From JBBPZA01 sp963728925 (GTDB taxonomy: Bacteria; Actinomycetota; Thermoleophilia; Solirubrobacterales; Solirubrobacteraceae): 64,000 nucleotides of DNA. Below, in pieces: positions 48,581 to 57,349 of the stretch; the stretch's first letter is position 1, and every line of letters starts with the position of its first letter. The stretch lies in contig CAVSMB010000036.1 in the NCBI GenBank assembly GCA_963728925.1, positions 32,034 through 96,033 of the forward strand, given 5' to 3'. Under the pieces are notes generated by a model that saw nothing but the letters and a program-made list of their open reading frames with translations, had not been told where the DNA came from and did no database searches. The translations under genes were made by a program, and so were the position numbers.

Positions 48581-49882
48581 ATGGAGAAGTTCGTCATCCA
48601 CGGTGGCGTCCCGCTGTCGGGCACGGTGACCCCGGCCGGCAACAAGAACGCCGCCCTTCCCCTGCTCGCCGCCGCCGTCCTGACCGGCGAGGAGGTCGTG
48701 CTGCGGAACGTCCCGCGCATCAGCGACGTGAACACCATGGTCGCGCTCGTGCGCGAGCTCGGCGCCCGTGCCGAATGGCGCGGCGAGAACGAGCTCGTGG
48801 TGTGCGCCGCCGACGTCGACCACCAGGAGATCGACCGCGATCTCTCAACCCGTATCCGCGCCTCGTTCCTGCTCGCGGCGCCGCTCCTGGCGCGCTTCGG
48901 TCAGGCGATCATGCCCCCTCCCGGAGGCGACGTGATCGGCCGTCGCCGGCTGGATCCGCACCTCGACGCCTTCCGCGCGCTGGGCGCGGTGGTCGACGCC
49001 GAACGCGACATCACGGTGACCGCGCCCGCCGGGGGCCTGCGGGCCGGCGACGTCTTCATGGACGAGCCCTCGGTCATGGCCACCGAGAACGCGCTGATGG
49101 CCGCCGCGTTGACACGCGGCTCCACCGTGATCGGCAACGCGGCGTGCGAGCCGCACATCCAGGACCTCGCGCGCATGCTCGTGAAGATGGGGGCCGACAT
49201 CCAGGGCATCGGGTCGAACGTCATGACCGTCCACGGCCGCGCCGACCTGCACGGCTGCGAGCACGACGTGGCACCCGACCACATCGAGATCGGGAGCTTC
49301 ATGGCCCTCGCGGGGGTCACCGGCGGTGAGCTGCGCATCAAGGGGGTGGTTCCCGGCGACCTGCGGATGATCAGGCTCGTGTTCGAGCGGCTCGGGCTGC
49401 GCTCGGAGCTCGACGACGGCGACGTGGTCGTCCCCGGCGCGCAACAGCTGATCGTCGTCCGCGACGTCGGCGGATACAAGCTCACGGTGCAGGACGGGCC
49501 GTGGCCGGCCTTCCCGGCCGACCTCACGAGCATCGCCGTCGCCTTGGCGACGCAGTGCGCGGGCTCGGTCCTCATCCACGAGTGGATGTTCGAGAACCGC
49601 CTGATCTTCACCGACAAGCTCAAGACGATGGGCGCCGACATCGTGCTCTGCGATCCCCACCGGGCGATCGTCGTGGGCCCGTGCCGGCTGCGCGGCGAGC
49701 GCGTCGAGTCGCCCGACATCCGGGCCGGCATGGCAATGGTCATCGCCGCCCTCGGGGCCGACGGGCGCTCGGAGATCGGCAACATCCGGCAGATCGACCG
49801 CGGCTACGAGCGCATCGACGAGCGCCTGCGCGAGCTCGGCGCCCGCATCGAGCGCGTCGCGACGGAGCCCGTTCACGCCTAG
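48581..49882 (+). CDS. murA: UDP-N-acetylglucosamine 1-carboxyvinyltransferase, Asp in place of the active-site Cys
   Basis: The 433-residue enzyme adds enolpyruvate to UDP-GlcNAc, the first step of peptidoglycan synthesis. Lys22-Asn23 (GNKNAALPLLAA), RASFLLAAPLLARFG and ENALMAAALTRG are all standard. In the flexible loop the usual PGGCxIG is PPGGDVIG, with Asp117 at the position of the fosfomycin-reactive cysteine (Cys115 in E. coli). The same Asp occurs in Mycobacterium and Chlamydia and leaves the enzyme active but insensitive to fosfomycin. It is followed 33 nt later by hisZ. Confidence 0.95.
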   Translation: MEKFVIHGGVPLSGTVTPAGNKNAALPLLAAAVLTGEEVVLRNVPRISDVNTMVALVRELGARAEWRGENELVVCAADVDHQEIDRDLSTRIRASFLLAAPLLARFGQAIMPPPGGDVIGRRRLDPHLDAFRALGAVVDAERDITVTAPAGGLRAGDVFMDEPSVMATENALMAAALTRGSTVIGNAACEPHIQDLARMLVKMGADIQGIGSNVMTVHGRADLHGCEHDVAPDHIEIGSFMALAGVTGGELRIKGVVPGDLRMIRLVFERLGLRSELDDGDVVVPGAQQLIVVRDVGGYKLTVQDGPWPAFPADLTSIAVALATQCAGSVLIHEWMFENRLIFTDKLKTMGADIVLCDPHRAIVVGPCRLRGERVESPDIRAGMAMVIAALGADGRSEIGNIRQIDRGYERIDERLRELGARIERVATEPVHA

Positions 49883-49915
49883 GGGCGTGGCCGGGTCTGG
49901 ACTTCGAGTCAGGCG

Positions 49916-50881
49916 ATGATCCACCGCATCCCCTCCGGGACCCGCGACGTGCTGCCCGACGAGATGCGCGAGCTGCGTGCGATCACCGAGCGCCTTCGGG
50001 GCGTGTTCGAGAGGGCCGGCTACGGGGAGGTCTACACGCCCGCGCTGGAGTACGAGTCAGAGCTGGTGCCCGCAGGGGTGAGCCCGGCCTACCGCCTCTT
50101 CGACGCGCACGGCGACGTGCTGGTGCTGCGCTCGGACATGACGGTGCCGATCGCCAGGGTCGCCGCGACGCGCTACGCCGGGGTGGCGCCGCCGCTGCGC
50201 TTCTCCTACGTCGGGCACGCCTACCGGCCCGTGCGCGTGCACCGCGGCCAGACGCGCGAGTTCCTGCAGTCCGGCGTCGAGTTGATCGGCTCGCCGGCGC
50301 CGGAGGGGACGGCGGAGACGCTGACCCTGCTCTGCACGGCGCTCGACGCCGTCGGGCTGCGCGGCTACCGGATCGGCCTCGGCGACGTCGGGCTCTACCC
50401 GGCGCTGCTCGACGCGCTCGGCGTCGGGCTCGAGGACCGCGGCCCGCTGATCCACGAGCTCGTGACCCGCGACTTCGTCGGCGTCGAGCGCGAGATCGGC
50501 GCGCTGCACCTGCCCGCCGAGGCGGCCGATCTCCTGCTGCGCGTCCCCCAGACGCGCGGTGGCCCGGAGGCGCTCGACGCGGCGGGCGAGGCGGTCGACG
50601 GGATGCGCGCCGTCCATGCACTGCTCGGCCCCGCCGTGGCCGAGCGGGTCATCTTCGACCTCGGGCTCTCGCGCGACCTCGGCTACTACACCGGCGCGGT
50701 CTTCGAGGTCTACGACCCCGCGCTCGGCGAGCCGCTGGGAGGCGGCGGGCGCTACGACGAGCTGCTGGGCCGGCTCGGCCGCCCGCTGCCGGCCGTCGGC
50801 TTCGGCCTCAACGTCGAGCGGCTGCACATGGCGCTGGCCGGAGAGGAGCGCGAGCCGGAGGGGGAGGAGCCGCGCCCATGA
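49916..50881 (+). CDS. hisZ: ATP phosphoribosyltransferase regulatory subunit
   Basis: The 321-residue protein is a class II HisRS paralogue: GTRDVLPDEMRELRAI, VLRSDMTVPIARVAATR, and GGGGRYDELLGRLGRPLPAVGFGLN. It lacks the tRNA anticodon-binding domain of true HisRS (normally about 420 residues) and partners the short HisG encoded next to it. The two overlap (ATGA), so they are translated together. It is the first gene of the his operon here. Confidence 0.92.
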   Translation: MIHRIPSGTRDVLPDEMRELRAITERLRGVFERAGYGEVYTPALEYESELVPAGVSPAYRLFDAHGDVLVLRSDMTVPIARVAATRYAGVAPPLRFSYVGHAYRPVRVHRGQTREFLQSGVELIGSPAPEGTAETLTLLCTALDAVGLRGYRIGLGDVGLYPALLDALGVGLEDRGPLIHELVTRDFVGVEREIGALHLPAEAADLLLRVPQTRGGPEALDAAGEAVDGMRAVHALLGPAVAERVIFDLGLSRDLGYYTGAVFEVYDPALGEPLGGGGRYDELLGRLGRPLPAVGFGLNVERLHMALAGEEREPEGEEPRP

Positions 50882-51501
50882 ACGATCTCACCGTCGCCGT
50901 CCCGCGCGGCGCGCTCTTCGCGGGCACGCTGGACCTGCTCGACCGGCTCGGCGTCGACACCGCCGAGGTGTGGGCCAACGACCGCAAGCTGATCTTCCGC
51001 GAGGCCGGGATCGTGACCATGCGCCCCTCCGACGTCCCGACCTACGTCGAGGCGGGCGCCGCCGACCTCGGGATCACCGGCAAGGATGTGCTCATGGAGC
51101 AGTCCGAGCGCGACGTCTACGAGCTGCTGGACCTCGGCTTCGGCGCCTGCCGCATGGTGCTCGCGACCGTCGACGGGCCGGACCCCGCCGTGCGGGCCCT
51201 GCGGCGCCTCGGCGTGATGCGCGTTGCTACGAAGTACCCGCGCATCGCCGCCCGATGGTTCGAGCGCACCGGGCGCCAGGCGGAGATCGTCGAGGTCAAG
51301 GGGTCGGTCGAGCTCGCCCCGCTCACCGGCCTGGTCGAGGCGATCGTCGACCTCACGGCGACCGGCACCACGCTGCGCGAGAACGGGCTGGTCATCCGCG
51401 AGGAGATCGCGGCCTGCACCGCGCGGCTGATCGCCAACCCGGTGGCCCACAAGCTCAAGGCCGCGAAGGTCGACGACGTCGTGGAGCGGCTGCGTGGGTG
51501 A
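50878..51501 (+). CDS. hisG: ATP phosphoribosyltransferase, short form
   Basis: The 207-residue protein catalyses the first step of histidine synthesis. Its length marks the short HisG that lacks the C-terminal regulatory domain and needs HisZ. Motifs: VAVPRGALFAGTLDLL, ADLGITGKDVL, RVATKYPRIAARWF, and LVEAIVDLTATGTTLRENGL (PRPP site). The stop is overlapped by an in-frame GTG of hisD. Confidence 0.93.
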   Translation: MNDLTVAVPRGALFAGTLDLLDRLGVDTAEVWANDRKLIFREAGIVTMRPSDVPTYVEAGAADLGITGKDVLMEQSERDVYELLDLGFGACRMVLATVDGPDPAVRALRRLGVMRVATKYPRIAARWFERTGRQAEIVEVKGSVELAPLTGLVEAIVDLTATGTTLRENGLVIREEIAACTARLIANPVAHKLKAAKVDDVVERLRG

Positions 51502-51539
51502 GCGGCGCGAGATCGACGGCGTGGTGGAGCGGCTGCGTG
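51472..51539 (+). repeat. Imperfect direct repeat at the hisG/hisD junction
   Basis: GACGACGTC followed by GTGGAGCGGCTGCGTG (51472-51496) recurs as GACGGCGTG followed by GTGGAGCGGCTGCGTG (51515-51539), 43 bp apart. The first copy encodes the end of HisG (VVERLR); the second lies just before and over the hisD start. It looks like a short tandem duplication. Confidence 0.75.
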
Positions 51540-52763
51540 CGGCTTGAACGGCGCACGCTGGACGGCGATCCCGCCGCCCTGGCCGCAGAGATCCGCGCGC
51601 TGGCGCCGCCGCCCGCGGACGTCGTCGCCGACGTGGCGGCGATCCTAGCCCGCGTCCGCGCCGAGGGGGACGCCGCGGTGGTGGAGCTGACCGAGCGCTT
51701 CGACGGCGAGGCCGCGGCGGCGGCCCCGCCGCGCTTCGAGGAACTGGCCCCCGATGTCCGCGACGCGCTGGAGCTCGCACGCGAGAACGTCGCCGCGGTG
51801 GCCCGCGCGCAGCTCGGGCCGCCCGAGACCGAGGTGGCCCTGGCCAAGGGCCAGCGCGTGGTCGTGCGCGAGACGGCCGTCGCCTCCGCAGCGGTCTATG
51901 TCCCGGGCGGCCGGGCGCCCTACCCGAGCACGGTGGTCATGGGCGCCGTCACCGCGCGCACGGCCGGTGTCGACCGCGTCGTGATCTGCTCGCCGCCGCC
52001 CGTCGACCCGGTGATCCTCGGAGCGTGCGCGCTGTGCGGGGTCGACGAGGTCTACGCGATGGGCGGCGCCCAGGCGATCGCCGCGCTCGCCTACGGCACA
52101 GACACGGTGGCGCCCGTCGACGTCATCGTCGGCCCCGGCAACGCCTACGTCACCGAGGCCAAGCGCCAGCTCTTCGGCCGGGTCGGCATCGACGGGCTGG
52201 CCGGGCCGAGCGAGCTCGTCGTCGTGATCACCGACGCGGCGGCCGCGCCCCTCGCGGCGCTCGACCTCGCCGCCCAGGCCGAGCACGGCCCCGGCTCGCT
52301 CGTGGTGGCGATCTCGCCCGACCACGCGGTGCTCGGGTGCCTGGAGATCGACCTCGACGCGACGGGCGGCGTTCCCTGCGTGCTCGTCGCGACGCGCGAC
52401 GCCGCCGCGGCGCTCGCCCTCGCCGACGCGCTGGCGCCGGAGCACCTGCAGCTCGTCGGAGAGGACGTCGAGGATCACGTGGCGGGCCGCGTCGCGGGGG
52501 CGGTGTTCGTCGGCCGCGCGAGCGCCACCGCGTTCGGCGACTACCTGGTGGGCTCCAACCACGTGCTGCCCACCGGCGGCGCGGCGCGCTTCGCGTCGGC
52601 GCTCTCGCCGCGCGTCTTCCGCCGCCGCGTGACGGAGGTGAGGGTGGGCGACTCCGCGTCCGCGCTCGCCTCGCCCGGCGCTGCGCTGGCGCGGGCCGAG
52701 GGCTTCGAGGTCCACGCGCGGTCGATGGAGGCCCGCATTGGTCAGAATCCCGGGCGTCCATGA
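51537..52763 (+). CDS. hisD: Histidinol dehydrogenase
   Basis: The 408-residue enzyme oxidises histidinol to histidine in two NAD steps. Motifs: VYVPGGRAPYPSTVVMGAV, VDVIVGPGNAYVTEAKRQLFG, DGLAGPSELVVV (zinc and base residues), AQAEHGPGSLV, and GSNHVLPTGGAARFASALS. GTG 51537 gives the usual start; GTG 51498, which overlaps the hisG stop by 4 nt, would add 13 residues that come from the duplicated segment. The stop overlaps hisB. Confidence 0.94.
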   Translation: MRLERRTLDGDPAALAAEIRALAPPPADVVADVAAILARVRAEGDAAVVELTERFDGEAAAAAPPRFEELAPDVRDALELARENVAAVARAQLGPPETEVALAKGQRVVVRETAVASAAVYVPGGRAPYPSTVVMGAVTARTAGVDRVVICSPPPVDPVILGACALCGVDEVYAMGGAQAIAALAYGTDTVAPVDVIVGPGNAYVTEAKRQLFGRVGIDGLAGPSELVVVITDAAAAPLAALDLAAQAEHGPGSLVVAISPDHAVLGCLEIDLDATGGVPCVLVATRDAAAALALADALAPEHLQLVGEDVEDHVAGRVAGAVFVGRASATAFGDYLVGSNHVLPTGGAARFASALSPRVFRRRVTEVRVGDSASALASPGAALARAEGFEVHARSMEARIGQNPGRP

Positions 52764-53350
52764 GCCGCAGCGCCGCCATCGACCGTGAGACCAAGGAGAC
52801 GCGGATCTCCCTACGCCTGGACCTCGACGGCGACGGCGCAGGCGACCGCCGCACCGGGGTGGGCTTCCTCGACCACATGCTCGACCTCCTGGCCCGTCAC
52901 GGGCGCCTGGATCTCGACGTCCAGGCGACGGGCGATCTCGCCACGGGCGCGCACCACACCGTCGAGGACACCGGGCTCTGCCTGGGCCACGCGCTCGACG
53001 AGGCGCTTGGCGACCGCGCCGGGATCACCCGGTACGGCCACGCGCTCGTCCCCATGGACGAGGCGCTGGGCACGTGCGCGCTCGACGTGTCGGGCCGGCC
53101 GTTCTGCGCGTGGCGGGTCGAGCTCCCGCCGGGGGCGATCGGCAACTTCGACCACGAGCTCGCCGAGGAGTTCTTCCGCGCGGTGGCCAACGCCGCGAAG
53201 CTCACCCTGCACGTGCGCGTCGACGCCGGGACCAACGCCCACCACATGATCGAGGCTGCCTTCAAGGCGTTCGCGCGCGCCCTGCGCCAGGCGGTGGCCG
53301 TCGACCCGGGTGAGACCGGCGTGCCGAGCACAAAGGGGACGCTGACGTGA
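52760..53350 (+). CDS. hisB: Imidazoleglycerol-phosphate dehydratase
   Basis: The 196-residue monofunctional enzyme shows GVGFLDHMLDLLARHG, HHTVEDTGLCLG (manganese ligands), and NAHHMIEAAFKAFARALRQA. No phosphatase domain is fused. ATGA overlap with hisD, GTGA overlap with hisH. Confidence 0.95.
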   Translation: MSRSAAIDRETKETRISLRLDLDGDGAGDRRTGVGFLDHMLDLLARHGRLDLDVQATGDLATGAHHTVEDTGLCLGHALDEALGDRAGITRYGHALVPMDEALGTCALDVSGRPFCAWRVELPPGAIGNFDHELAEEFFRAVANAAKLTLHVRVDAGTNAHHMIEAAFKAFARALRQAVAVDPGETGVPSTKGTLT

Positions 53351-53982
53351 CCGGCGTCCCCCGGATCGCCATCGTCGACTACGGGATGGGCAACCGCCGC
53401 TCCGTCGAGAAGGCGCTCGAGCGCGTCGGCGCGAACACGATCATCACCCGCGTCCCCGAGACGCTGGGCGCGGCCGACGGCCTGCTGCTTCCCGGCGTCG
53501 GAGCGGTCCCGGCGGCGATGCGCGCGCTTCGAGAGCTCGGGCTCGAGGAGGTCCTGGTCGACTGCGCGCGCGACGGGATGCCGCTGTTCGGCTCCTGCAT
53601 GGGGATGCAGCTGCTCTTCGAGGGCTCCGAGGAGCACGAGGGCGCCGACGCGCTCGGCCTGCTGCGAGGACGGGTGCGGCGCCTCGACGCGCGGGGGCTG
53701 ACCCTGCCCCACATCGGATGGAACGAGGTCCGCTGGACGCGCGAGCACCCGCTGCTCGACGGCCTGCCCGACCCGGCGACCTTCTACCACGTGCACTCCT
53801 ACGTGCCCGAGCCCGCCGACGCGCAGGACGCGCTGGGATGCAGCGAGTACGGCTCGCCGTTCGTGAGCGTGGTCGCGCGCGGGAACGTGATGGGCAGCCA
53901 GTTCCATCCCGAGAAGTCCTCGAGCAACGGCCTCGCGCTGCTGGGCAACTTCACGCGGCTGTGCGCGCGGGTACGGGCGTGA
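53347..53982 (+). CDS. hisH: Imidazole glycerol phosphate synthase glutaminase subunit
   Basis: The 211-residue class I glutamine amidotransferase supplies ammonia to HisF. The triad is visible: Cys in FGSCMGMQLLFEGSEE, and His/Glu in SQFHPEKSS. The start VDYGMGNRRSVEKAL is typical. HisF, its required partner, is not encoded in this operon within the window. Confidence 0.95.
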   Translation: MTGVPRIAIVDYGMGNRRSVEKALERVGANTIITRVPETLGAADGLLLPGVGAVPAAMRALRELGLEEVLVDCARDGMPLFGSCMGMQLLFEGSEEHEGADALGLLRGRVRRLDARGLTLPHIGWNEVRWTREHPLLDGLPDPATFYHVHSYVPEPADAQDALGCSEYGSPFVSVVARGNVMGSQFHPEKSSSNGLALLGNFTRLCARVRA

Positions 53983-54776
53983 TCCTCTACCCGGCCGTCG
54001 ACATCCTCGAGGGCAAGGCCGTGCGGCTCGTCCAGGGCCGGTTCGAGGACAAGACGGTCTACGACGAGGACCCGCTCCACGCGGCGCGAACGTGGGCGGA
54101 GCAGGGGGCGCGCTACCTCCACGTGGTCGACCTCGACGGCGCGCGCAGCGGCCGGCCGGCCAACCTCGCACAGCTCGAGCGCATCACCGCCCAGGTCGCG
54201 GTCCGCGTGCAGTTCGGCGGCGGGCTGCGCGACCTGGTGAGCGTGCGCGACGCGCTGCGCGCCGGCGCTTCACGCGTGGTGCTGGGCACTGCCGCCTACA
54301 CCGACGTGGACTTCCTCGATGAGGTGCTCCACGCCTACGAGAACCGCGTGCTGGTGTCCGTCGACGTGCGCGGAGGCCACGTCTCGACCGCGGGCTGGAC
54401 GGAGACCACCCAGATGCCGGCCGATGCGGTCATCCGCTGCCTGCAGAACCGCGGCGTTCGGCAGTTCGCCTACACGAGCGTCGAGCGCGACGGCATGCTC
54501 GAGGGCATCGACCCCGAGGAGGTCCGGCGCATCGCCGAGGTCGTGCGTGGGCGCTTCCTGTACTCGGGTGGCGTGGGCTCGCTGGACGACCTGCGCGCTC
54601 TCGCCGGGCTGCGCCAGGTCAACCTCGCCGGCGTGATCGTCGGCAAGGCGCTCTATGAGCGCCGCTTCAGCGTCGCCGAGGGTCAGGCGGTGCTCGACGG
54701 CGGCACGGAGGCGGCGGAGGGGTCGGGGCCGGCGATCGGCCGGCGCCGGGCCGGCTACGCCCGACGGACTAGATGA
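53979..54776 (+). CDS. hisA: ProFAR isomerase, 1-(5-phosphoribosyl)-5-[(...)amino]imidazole-4-carboxamide isomerase
   Basis: The 265-residue TIM barrel has both phosphate-site halves: YPAVDILEGKAVRLVQG with Asp, HVVDLDGARSGRP, VQFGGGLRD, and the second-half YTSVERDGMLEGID, LYSGGVGSLDDL. The family normally ends near EGQAVLDGG; here about 23 further residues (TEAAEGSGPA..RRAGYARRTR) run into the mobile-element boundary, so the C-terminus may have been altered. The GTG start overlaps hisH. Confidence 0.93.
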   Translation: MILYPAVDILEGKAVRLVQGRFEDKTVYDEDPLHAARTWAEQGARYLHVVDLDGARSGRPANLAQLERITAQVAVRVQFGGGLRDLVSVRDALRAGASRVVLGTAAYTDVDFLDEVLHAYENRVLVSVDVRGGHVSTAGWTETTQMPADAVIRCLQNRGVRQFAYTSVERDGMLEGIDPEEVRRIAEVVRGRFLYSGGVGSLDDLRALAGLRQVNLAGVIVGKALYERRFSVAEGQAVLDGGTEAAEGSGPAIGRRRAGYARRTR

Positions 54777-55515
54777 GTAGTTCCATGCCTTCAGGCGGTG
54801 TAGGTCGCGAGTGCGCGGCTGGGGCGGCCGAGTTGGTGGTTGAGGGCGATGCCGCGGTGAGGGCGAGCAGGCGTTGGCTGATGCGGGCTCTGAGGCCGTG
54901 GAGGGTGCGGGCGCCGTGGCGTTCGAGGGTGAGCAGGTCCTTGAAGGTCCAGAAGATGCTCTCGATGCGTTGGCGGATCGGGGCCAGGTGCGGTCCGGGG
55001 CCGGGTTCGTCTTTGCGGCGCGGGCGGACGATCTGGGCGTGGCGGTCGAGCATTTGGGCGTGAAAGTTGCGGCTGGTGTAGCCCTTGTCTCCGATGACGA
55101 TCAGCGGCCCGGTGCGCGAGCAGCGCTCGACCAGCTCCAGGCAGACGTCGCGTTCGTCGCGTTTGGGGCTGGTCAGCGCGATCGCGCGTGGGGTGCCATC
55201 CAGCGCGAACAGGCCGTGCAGGCGAAAGCCCCAGAAGAAGCGGCTGTGGCTGCGGCAATACCCGTAGTCGGCGGCATCGCCCAGAGCGCTGCGGCGGACG
55301 GTCTCCACCGAGCGGGCGCACTCGACCGGGGTGGAGTCCACGACGAGCAGATCGTGATCAAAGCCCGGGCTCAGTCGCGCGAACTCGCCGATCAGCGCCT
55401 CGATGACCTCGGCCAGGCGCTGGCGGCGCTTCCAGAAACCGGGCCGCTTCGGCCGCTGCGGGAACAGGTGCGCGAGGCGCTTGGCGGCGACCGCGAGGAA
55501 GCGCTGGTCGCCGCC
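54769..55515 (-). pseudogene. 5'-truncated IS982-like transposase
   Basis: The reading frame encodes about 245 residues of an IS982-type DDE transposase: AKRLAHLFPQRPKRPGFWKRRQRL, LLVVDSTPVECARSVE (first Asp), YGYCRSHSRFFWGFRLHG, VIGDKGYTSRNF (second Asp), and RIESIFWTFKDLLTLERHG (Glu). The catalytic residues are intact, but the N-terminal ~80-90 residues of the family are missing. Upstream of RRFLAVAAKR the frame becomes antisense to a TraG gene. The stop codon overlaps the hisA stop region. The outer inverted repeat next to hisA is not obvious. Confidence 0.8.
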
Positions 55516-56802
55516 GAGCCGCGCGCGTCGGTGATGGTCATCGCGCCCGCCCAAGCGGGCAAGACGACCGGGCTGGTTGTCCCCGCGTTGCTGGAGTGGG
55601 ACGGACCCGTGCTCGCCACGTCGGTGAAGGGCGACCTGACCCATGACACCTACGCCGCCCGGACGGGGCAGGGTGACGTGCGGGTCTTTGACCCGACCGG
55701 CTCGACCGGACTTCCGAGCGCCGGGTGGTCGCCGGTCGCCGCGTCGACGACCTGGGAGGCCGCGCGGCGTACCGCGGCGCGGCTGCTGCAGGTCGGCGAG
55801 CGCGCCGGCAACTCGCCGGATGAGTCGTTCTGGCGGCCGGCGGCCGCCAGGTATCTCGCGCCGCTGCTGCTCGCCGCGGCGCACGAGCGCGCGACGATGG
55901 GCGACGTCCTCTCCTGGATCGCCCGCACCGAGCAGCAGATCCCCCACCAGGCGCTGCAGAGCAGCAGCGTCCTCGGCGCCAGCGCGGGATTGGACGCGCT
56001 GCAGTCGGTGTGGGACGCCGACGAGCGTTTCCGGTCATCGGTGCTGTAGACCGCGGCGACGGCGCTTGACGCGTGGGAGGAACCGCGGGTCGCCGCGGCG
56101 ACCGACGCGACCGCGACGATCGACGCCGACTGGCTCCTGTCGGGGCGCAACACGCTGTACCTCGTCGCCCCCGCCCAAGATCAACGCCGGTTGCGCGGGC
56201 TGTTCGCCGCGCTGGTCGCCGACGTCGTCGCCGCCGCCTTTGATCGTTCGACCGCGACGGGCCGCGCGATCGACCCGCTGCTGCTGCTGTGCCTCGACGA
56301 GGCCGCCAACGTCGCGCCTTTGCCTAACCTCGACGAGCTCGCCTCGACCGGCCCCGGCCAGGGCGTGCAGCTGCTGTCGGTGTTTCAGAACGTGTCGCAG
56401 ATCTCAGATCGCTGGGGTCGCGATCGCGCCGAGACGATCGTCGCCAACCACCGCGCATGCCTGTTCGGGTCGGGGATCGGGGACCGCGCCACCCTGGAAT
56501 ACCTGCGCGCGGTCCTTGGGGAGGAGGAGATCGAGCGGATCTCCACCCACCGCCAACGCCTCGAGCTCGACCTCGGCTCACGGACCTACAGCCACGACTT
56601 CAAACCGCTCGCCGCCCCCAACCACGTCCGCCAAGCCGACAACGACACCGCGCTGCTCATCTACGGCCGCCTCCCACCCGCCTGGCTGGCGCTGCGCCCG
56701 TGGTACCGCGACCGTGATCTCAAGCGCATCGTCAACGCCACCGGCAACGGCGCCCCACCGGCCACGCCCGCAGCGGCGACCTCCCCGGGAGGCCTTCCAT
56801 GA
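55501..56802 (+). pseudogene. TraG/VirD4-like conjugation coupling protein, 5'-truncated and with an internal amber codon
   Basis: About 433 codons read as a T4SS coupling ATPase. Walker A is VIAPAQAGKTTGLVVPALLEW, and Walker B is LLLLCLDEAANVAPL. Between them lies FDPTGSTGLPSAGWSPV. The frame is stopped at TAG 56047-56049 but continues in the same frame through DADWLLSGRNTLYLVAP, QNVSQISDRWGRDRAETIVANHR and LIYGRLPPAWLALRPWY to 56802. The N-terminal membrane and hexamer parts are gone: the junction with the transposase lies near 55500. It is probably a dead remnant of an integrated conjugative element. Confidence 0.82.
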
Positions 56803-57116
56803 GCAACGACCGCTACTACCCCGACGAGTCCACCGAATGGCCCGAGGGCATCGTCGGCGCCGAAGAGCAGAGCGTGCGCGTGTTCTGGCTCGCCGCCGCG
56901 ACGATGCCGGCGCTCGTCGAGCGCCTCGCGCTCGTGCTCGGGGAGCACATGGCCTGCGGCGACGAGCTGCACGTCACCTACAACGCGATGCAATCAGGGT
57001 TTCGACAGGCGCCGCCTGCCCGCGACGGCAGTCAGTGGACCGACCTCTACTTCGAATACAGCGCCTTCGTCGTCCTGCGGCCAAGGCCAGCGCCGCCGCC
57101 GCCGCCGTTGGAGTAA
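56799..57116 (+). CDS. Small protein linked to the coupling-protein gene
   Basis: The 105-residue protein begins MSNDRYYPDESTEWPEG and ends in a proline run (RPAPPPPPLE). A middle helix (FWLAAATMPALVERLALVLGEHM) precedes a strand-rich part with DLYFEYSAFVVLRP. The ATG overlaps the TraG stop (ATGA), as in an intact operon. I do not recognise the family; it may belong to the conjugative element. Confidence 0.65.
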   Translation: MSNDRYYPDESTEWPEGIVGAEEQSVRVFWLAAATMPALVERLALVLGEHMACGDELHVTYNAMQSGFRQAPPARDGSQWTDLYFEYSAFVVLRPRPAPPPPPLE

Positions 57117-57349
57117 GCGACGTCGCCGCGACGACTGCAATTGGCGCCGGTGCCTGTGGTGCTGTTTCTCACCCCCGGTGCCGGAAGGTGAGCGCGAGAA
57201 GTCCGGCGCGCGCAGGCGGGTCAAGGGCAGCCCGTCAGGGCCGACGTAGCCGCCGCGCAGCGGTGCTCCTTGACGCGGCGAGCACGCCGGGCACGCTCAC
57301 GCGGCCTTCCGGGCCCGCGGTTACTCACAACCCCTCTCCCGGTTGGGCG

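Noticed and set aside
48517..48738. A 74-codon N-terminal extension of the HD protein
   Set aside because: It is antisense to the start of murA and lies upstream of the TAGGGT promoter; the HD fold begins after ATG 48516.
54874..55500. Plus-strand frame upstream of TraG as its N-terminal domain
   Set aside because: It is in frame with TraG but is the exact antisense of a recognisable transposase, and shows no membrane helices expected at a VirD4 N-terminus.
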